This document shows, piece by piece, positions 7,256 through 10,963 of a stretch of 10,963 nt of DNA. The position numbers were made by a program, and so were the translations under genes. Source of the stretch: an uncultured Planctomycetaceae bacterium. Lineage in GTDB: Bacteria; Planctomycetota; Planctomycetia; Pirellulales; Pirellulaceae. The stretch lies in assembly GCA_937904535.1 (NCBI GenBank), contig CALELC010000257.1, forward strand, positions 1-10,963. The letters are read 5' to 3'. Every line of letters begins with the position of its first letter. Positions within the stretch are counted from its first letter, which is position 1. The notes below the pieces were generated by a model. The model saw nothing but the letters and a program-made list of their open reading frames with translations, ran no database searches and was not told the DNA's origin.

Positions 7256-8992
7256 TCAGGTACTGTCATAGCGACGTTCCACCGCCTCACGCAGACCGTC
7301 ACGGAACGCCTCCGGCGTCCCTCCGTTTTTCAATTCCGCCTCCAGTTGCCTGACCTGTTTGGCGAGGTTGTGATCGCAAAACAGGCTGGTGATCCAGCGG
7401 GAAAAGTCGTGTCGACTACTGTGCCGGATCAACAGGTTCGCGTCGACTTGCTGGACGGCAGCCGGTAGATCTCGCAAGGTTGCCACCCGCAGTACAACGG
7501 CTCTCCCGTTGTCGGTGAACACGAACTCGTGTTCCTTGGACACGGGAATGTCGAAATACTTGCTGCGATGACGGACATGTGCGACCAGCCGAGGAGCAAC
7601 CACAAACCGCCGCAATTCTCCAGCGGCCTCGTCCGTAGGCGGCACTAACGCCGCTTCGGTTAGCCCTAGATTGGCGAGCTGTTCATACCAATCATGGGAG
7701 TCAAACGCAGGGTCGGATTTCTCATCCAGCAAGTCGCGCAGCACATCGACTTCGGCATGCTCAGCCAGTCGAGTAACTACCACGACTTCCACCGATCGCA
7801 ACACCTCTATGGCCAATTGCGACGGGCGATAAGTTACCAGCGTGTATCCCCCAAGCTGTTGGTCCAGCAGCGGCTGAGCAAGAGATTCACCTAGAAAATA
7901 ATGACACTCATCGACAAGAACACGGTGTGGGAAGCCCCGCTCCCGGCGATGTTCGGCAACCAAAGGCAGATGGTGCTGGATGTATTCACACTTATCCTCA
8001 TAGGACAGGTGAGAGAGATTCAGCACCACGCTGATCCCCTGTTGCAGCAGCATCTTCAGGTCGTCGCCGTGAGGCAGCAGACGCCCGCCGCCCAGCACAA
8101 CCGTATTGGGTAAGGAAGATAAGCTGCAGTAATCGCCTTCTGGATCAAAGGCATAAACCGTATAGCCTTGTAAGATATGCTGTTCAATCAGCAATCCCGC
8201 CAGCCATGATTTGCCACTCTTGGAATCACCAGCGACGAGGACATTGCGTCCCCGAATCAAGATCTCCAGCGGTGTGCGCCCGTCGATCTGCTCCAAAATG
8301 ATTTTCCGATGACTGGTGCATTCGGCGGGCATGCGAAGCCCTGTTGACACCTGTTCGATGTAATCGGCAACGGCCTCTGGGCCATCACCCGTGATCACAT
8401 GGTTTGCCATCTGCTGCAAACGACGGGAGCCCCAGGAAACGGCGACACCGTGCTCGCAGCCGACGAGCAACTCATGATCGTTTTCCGCATCCCCAATCCC
8501 AATGGCGTTGTGAATCGATACGCCAAGCATTTCTAATAAATGTCGCAGACCGGTCGCCTTACTGATCGATGCCGGCAGCAGCATCATCCGCTCGCGATTG
8601 AACGTGATCGCTAGCGGCAATTCCATTTCGCGAATCAGGGAAATGGCCACAGGAGCGAACTCGGCGTCCATCTCCACGACACTGCGGCCGACCTTGAAGT
8701 CGATACCACGCCGAGTCAGGTGTTCGATCAAGCACAGCGGTGGTGGGGCTCCCAACAGCGTCGCGTGGCCGCCGGGAAGTGCGACAACAGCCCCGTTTTC
8801 ACACACCACTCCGTCAACAAAGTCCAGACAACCTGCGACACTGCGAAGTTCAGACAGGATTCGTCCGGTCACCAACACCACCAGCACGCCACGTGCTCGG
8901 GCCTTAGCAATCGCCTCACGGACCGCGGGGTGAAGCACACCATCGGTAGCGATCGTTCCATCGTAATCGGTCGCGATTACTCGAAGTCGCAT
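7256..8992 (-). CDS. HAD-IIB phosphatase fused to a HerA/FtsK-type P-loop ATPase
   Basis: 578 residues with two apparently intact enzyme domains. Residues 1-215 are a Cof-type (IIB) HAD phosphatase: motif I DYDGT with D9 and D11, motif II T42 (LVTGR), a cap domain at about 80-140, motif III K145, and motif IV GDAEND with D168 and D172. Residues about 225-480 are a P-loop ATPase: Walker A GDSKSGKS (255-262), DPEGDY (283-288) as in HerA/DUF87 and VirD4-like proteins, Walker B RVLVDE with D361/E362, and YRPSQL (388-393) at the place of the QRPS motif of HerA proteins, followed by TRL. The last 100 residues include a helical HDFSRWI ... LAKQVRQLEAEL module, which I associate loosely with DUF5752-like domains. 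GGAG sits 6 bases before ATG 8992. No signal peptide or transmembrane segment is seen. The substrate and partner are unknown. It lies 172 bases downstream of the metallopeptidase gene on the same strand. Confidence 0.85.
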   Translation of the reverse strand: MRLRVIATDYDGTIATDGVLHPAVREAIAKARARGVLVVLVTGRILSELRSVAGCLDFVDGVVCENGAVVALPGGHATLLGAPPPLCLIEHLTRRGIDFKVGRSVVEMDAEFAPVAISLIREMELPLAITFNRERMMLLPASISKATGLRHLLEMLGVSIHNAIGIGDAENDHELLVGCEHGVAVSWGSRRLQQMANHVITGDGPEAVADYIEQVSTGLRMPAECTSHRKIILEQIDGRTPLEILIRGRNVLVAGDSKSGKSWLAGLLIEQHILQGYTVYAFDPEGDYCSLSSLPNTVVLGGGRLLPHGDDLKMLLQQGISVVLNLSHLSYEDKCEYIQHHLPLVAEHRRERGFPHRVLVDECHYFLGESLAQPLLDQQLGGYTLVTYRPSQLAIEVLRSVEVVVVTRLAEHAEVDVLRDLLDEKSDPAFDSHDWYEQLANLGLTEAALVPPTDEAAGELRRFVVAPRLVAHVRHRSKYFDIPVSKEHEFVFTDNGRAVVLRVATLRDLPAAVQQVDANLLIRHSSRHDFSRWITSLFCDHNLAKQVRQLEAELKNGGTPEAFRDGLREAVERRYDST

Positions 8993-9164
8993 CGTTCGCT
9001 CCGGGTGTGCTGGGGGGACGATGTCTGGGCTGTAACCTGCCAGTTTGCCCCGTCGATTGTACGGGGGAACGACTGCATGGGAGCGTTGTTGCCGCAGACG
9101 AGGTTTCTCTGCCTGCAGCCATTTTCGCCTCGAGTATTCCGCTGACCACGGACTGCAGCCAACG
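8993..9164 (-). promoter_or_regulatory. 172-base gap upstream of the HAD-ATPase gene with a 6-bp hairpin
   Basis: No gene is supported here. CCCCGT (9048-9053) and ACGGGG (9061-9066) are exact reverse complements around a 7-base loop, 55-74 bases before the HAD-ATPase ATG. The hairpin could end the metallopeptidase transcript or form part of the leader. The sequence CTGCAG occurs twice (near 9114 and 9154). I see no clear promoter, but the gap is long enough for the HAD-ATPase to have its own. Confidence 0.3.
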
Positions 9165-10151
9165 TTACGGAGACGCTACGGCCAGCTGACGCAGGTGGCG
9201 GTCAAGCTCCACCAGAATGTGTGGCGAAGCTACATCGTTTCGTCCCTGCACGAGGAGCACGAAGTTATCGGCGAGTACTTCTTCGGGATGAATGATGTAA
9301 GCGGTATTCCGGCCGATCGTTTCTAGATAACTCGGGACCGATTGGGCAGAATGCAACTTGGGCTCGCCATTGGATAGCGCGACCCGCCAACCAGCATCCG
9401 TGTGATCAACTTCCAACAGGTGGAATTGCAGGTATTGGAAAAACGTGCCGCCGCGTTGGACATCGTACGTTTCACTACGGGATAGCAGCACCGGCACGAC
9501 GGGCACTTGCTCACGATCGATCAACAGGCGAATCGCATGCTCGATAACCGGTGCGTCGGGATTGGTGATTTTTCGCCGCGCGAGCTCGGCGGGCAGAGCG
9601 AGCTCGCCGATCCGTTCAAAGCCCACGATCTGGTAGAGCTGGTCGCGCAGTTCGGGATTTTGCCGGCTGAGGATATGAAACAGTTCATGAATCAGCAGGT
9701 CTGTGAATTGCTTTTCTGGCCAGGCCAGGATCGCCTCCGGTAGTACGACTGCGTTACCACGCGTGTAGGCCGCATGGGCCTCGCCGTTCCCGGTGGTGCG
9801 CACCAACAGCACGGTCTCCGGGAAGTTGAGCTTCCACGCAGCGAGCTTTTCAGCCACTGAAGTGAGAATGGGGCGCAGCTTGGAGATCTGCTCCTCTGGC
9901 CACGGCAACACCTGGGCAGCCAGATGCCTTTTCAGTTGTTCGACCGACACGACTTGGTCGGTCTCCAGTCGAGCCGAAAGATCAAACGGACTCAGTCGCT
10001 GGAGATAATCATCCGCAGCCGTCATGACCGCTTGGCCTGCCTTCACATCAGCGAACTGAATCTTGCTGCCAGCCGTGAGTTGAATCTCTTCGGCTGCCAG
10101 GGGGGACACCAGCAGGAAGATGACGATGGCTGTGAGAGAGAACGGTTTCAT
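9165..10151 (-). CDS. Exported putative zinc metallopeptidase (HELFH), family not recognised
   Basis: 328 residues starting at ATG 10151. Residues 1-20 form a short, typical Sec signal peptide (MKPFSLTAIVIFLLVSPLAA, cleavage near LAA|EE), so the mature protein is periplasmic or secreted. HELFH at 155-159 is an HExxH zinc site with two His ligands and the catalytic Glu, preceded by a hydrophobic strand (TDLLI). The segment NTAYIIHPEEVLADNF (282-297) resembles the helix that gives the third, glutamate ligand in gluzincin peptidases, with E290 or E291 the candidate. This pattern suggests an active metallopeptidase fold, but I cannot assign a MEROPS family or a substrate. hrpB ends 32 bases upstream on the same strand, so the two are probably co-transcribed by position, though no functional link is evident. 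Only a weak AGG precedes the start. Sequence composition is similar to its minus-strand neighbours. Confidence 0.75.
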   Translation of the reverse strand: MKPFSLTAIVIFLLVSPLAAEEIQLTAGSKIQFADVKAGQAVMTAADDYLQRLSPFDLSARLETDQVVSVEQLKRHLAAQVLPWPEEQISKLRPILTSVAEKLAAWKLNFPETVLLVRTTGNGEAHAAYTRGNAVVLPEAILAWPEKQFTDLLIHELFHILSRQNPELRDQLYQIVGFERIGELALPAELARRKITNPDAPVIEHAIRLLIDREQVPVVPVLLSRSETYDVQRGGTFFQYLQFHLLEVDHTDAGWRVALSNGEPKLHSAQSVPSYLETIGRNTAYIIHPEEVLADNFVLLVQGRNDVASPHILVELDRHLRQLAVASP

Positions 10152-10173
10152 TGATCTTGGCCTGGCTCAATGA
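10148..10173 (-). promoter_or_regulatory. Inverted repeat covering the metallopeptidase start codon
   Basis: TCATTGA (10148-10154) and TCAATGA (10167-10173) are exact reverse complements with a 12-base spacer. On the transcript (minus strand) the ATG start lies in the 3' arm, so a hairpin would sequester it. The stem is only 7 bp and AT-rich, and repeats this short arise by chance, so it may have no function. Confidence 0.2.
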
Positions 10174-10183
10174 TGGTCGCGAA

Positions 10184-10963
10184 TTACGGCTTGGGTTTCA
10201 AGCCGCGTGGAGTGGCGCTGGCGGTGAATGGGTCTTCGGGCCAGTGATGTTTGGGATACCGCCGCCGCAATTCTTTGCGCACGACGGTATAAGTTTCCTT
10301 CCAAAAGTTTTCTAAGTCTTCGGTGATCTGCTGAGGCCGATGATTGGGACCGAGCAAATGCAACTGCACGGGCACGCGGCCCGCCGCGATCCGCGGGGTT
10401 TGTGTCCAGCCAAACAGCTCCTGAATCCGGACTTCCATCCAGGGCGGCTTGCCGGGCGCATAATGGATAACCGCTGAATTGCCACTAGGCAGTGTGATTC
10501 GTGACGGCGCTTGCTTCTCGATCCATTGTAAGGTTTCGTAGTCGTAGGAGCCTTTCAGATAATCAAGCCACGGTGCCGTCCGCAATTCTGCGAACGAAGT
10601 GCGCGTTTGGCTCAGGGTCTTAAGCACCTCTCGCAGTGCAGCAGCATCGAGCGGTTTTAGATTCGCATCGGGAACCGCTGCGACTAAGAAACCGATCCGA
10701 GCGATGAACTGGCTGATCTCTTGGCTTTTGGCAGGCAAGACGTTGTTTAAGTCCACGACCGCATGCTCAACCAATCGCTCGGCCACTGCCTCACTCGGTT
10801 TGCATTCGATCGGCGTTTCCTGCAACAGCAGGTCGTCATAATATCGGCGGCGACGGGCTACGACCGCTTGGAGGGAGGGATGAAAGAAGGGTTCGTCCAC
10901 TTGGCGGATCAGCCGGTCATCCAGCCACGCTTCGTCGATCGCCGCTGCACTTCGCACGAGTGC
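10184..10963 (-). CDS. hrpB: ATP-dependent helicase HrpB, C-terminal part (5' end outside window)
   Basis: HrpB is a DEAH-box (superfamily 2) RNA-helicase-like protein, widespread in bacteria and of uncertain cellular role. Only its C-terminal 259 residues are here. The frame runs through the right edge (Ala-Leu-Val precede RSAAAIDEAWL), so the GTG at 10957 is not the start, and the helicase motor lies outside. The identity comes from the characteristic HrpB tail: ASAIxxxWL-like SAAAIDEAWL at the start, then WIEKQAPSRITLPSGNSAVI, MEVRIQELFGWTQTPRIAAG, RVPVQLHLLGPNHRPQQITE, DLENFWKETYTVVRKELRRR, and YPKHHWPEDPF close to the end. These are all highly conserved HrpB C-terminal landmarks. The protein ends soon after, as in the family (TPRGLKPKP). 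The metallopeptidase ATG follows after 32 bases on the same strand. Confidence 0.93.
   Translation of the reverse strand, partial: ALVRSAAAIDEAWLDDRLIRQVDEPFFHPSLQAVVARRRRYYDDLLLQETPIECKPSEAVAERLVEHAVVDLNNVLPAKSQEISQFIARIGFLVAAVPDANLKPLDAAALREVLKTLSQTRTSFAELRTAPWLDYLKGSYDYETLQWIEKQAPSRITLPSGNSAVIHYAPGKPPWMEVRIQELFGWTQTPRIAAGRVPVQLHLLGPNHRPQQITEDLENFWKETYTVVRKELRRRYPKHHWPEDPFTASATPRGLKPKP

Noticed and set aside
8720..9326. Plus-strand frames over the HAD-ATPase start and the following gap, considered as a small antisense gene
   Set aside because: No ribosome site, no domain, and they run into the metallopeptidase gene on the other strand.
1..10963. Phage defence island, CRISPR or mobile element
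   Set aside because: No direct repeat array, transposase, integrase, toxin or nuclease gene is visible. The HerA-like ATPase here has no NurA or SIR2 partner next to it, which argues against a HerA-type defence pair.

Overview
The window reads as ordinary, densely coded bacterial chromosome with moderately high GC. I see no tRNA, rRNA, CRISPR array, insertion sequence or phage gene. Protein style suggests a planctomycete, possibly of the Pirellula/Rhodopirellula type: a TatC with a very long first periplasmic loop, a HAD-phosphatase/HerA-like ATPase fusion, several exported enzymes and weak Shine-Dalgarno sites. This is inference from protein character; there is no marker gene.

Left region (1-3241): the 3' part of a glycerophosphodiester phosphodiesterase (+) faces UDP-glucose 6-dehydrogenase (ugd, -). 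Upstream of ugd on the same strand lies a class I mannose-6-phosphate isomerase (manA). The last two supply sugar-nucleotide precursors (UDP-glucuronate and the mannose-6-P/GDP-mannose route) for surface polysaccharide, and the lipid-headgroup phosphodiesterase also fits envelope metabolism.

Middle region (3242-7201): a short divergent intergenic region separates manA from tatC (+), the core of the Tat translocase. It is followed by a dGTPase-like HD phosphohydrolase (dgt, +) and an exported M20 amidohydrolase (+). A perfect 12-bp hairpin directly after dgt probably separates the amidohydrolase from dgt.

Right region (7256-10963): three minus-strand genes, transcribed in the order hrpB (ATP-dependent helicase, C-terminal part only, running off the window), an exported HELFH zinc-metallopeptidase-like protein of no family I can name, and a 578-residue fusion of a complete HAD-IIB phosphatase with a HerA/FtsK-type P-loop ATPase. 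The fusion is the most unusual item here. This half looks somewhat more AT-rich than the left half by eye.

Both convergent gene junctions (around 775 and 7226) carry small hairpins built on the same core AGCTTAGCT. They may be bidirectional terminators without U-tracts.
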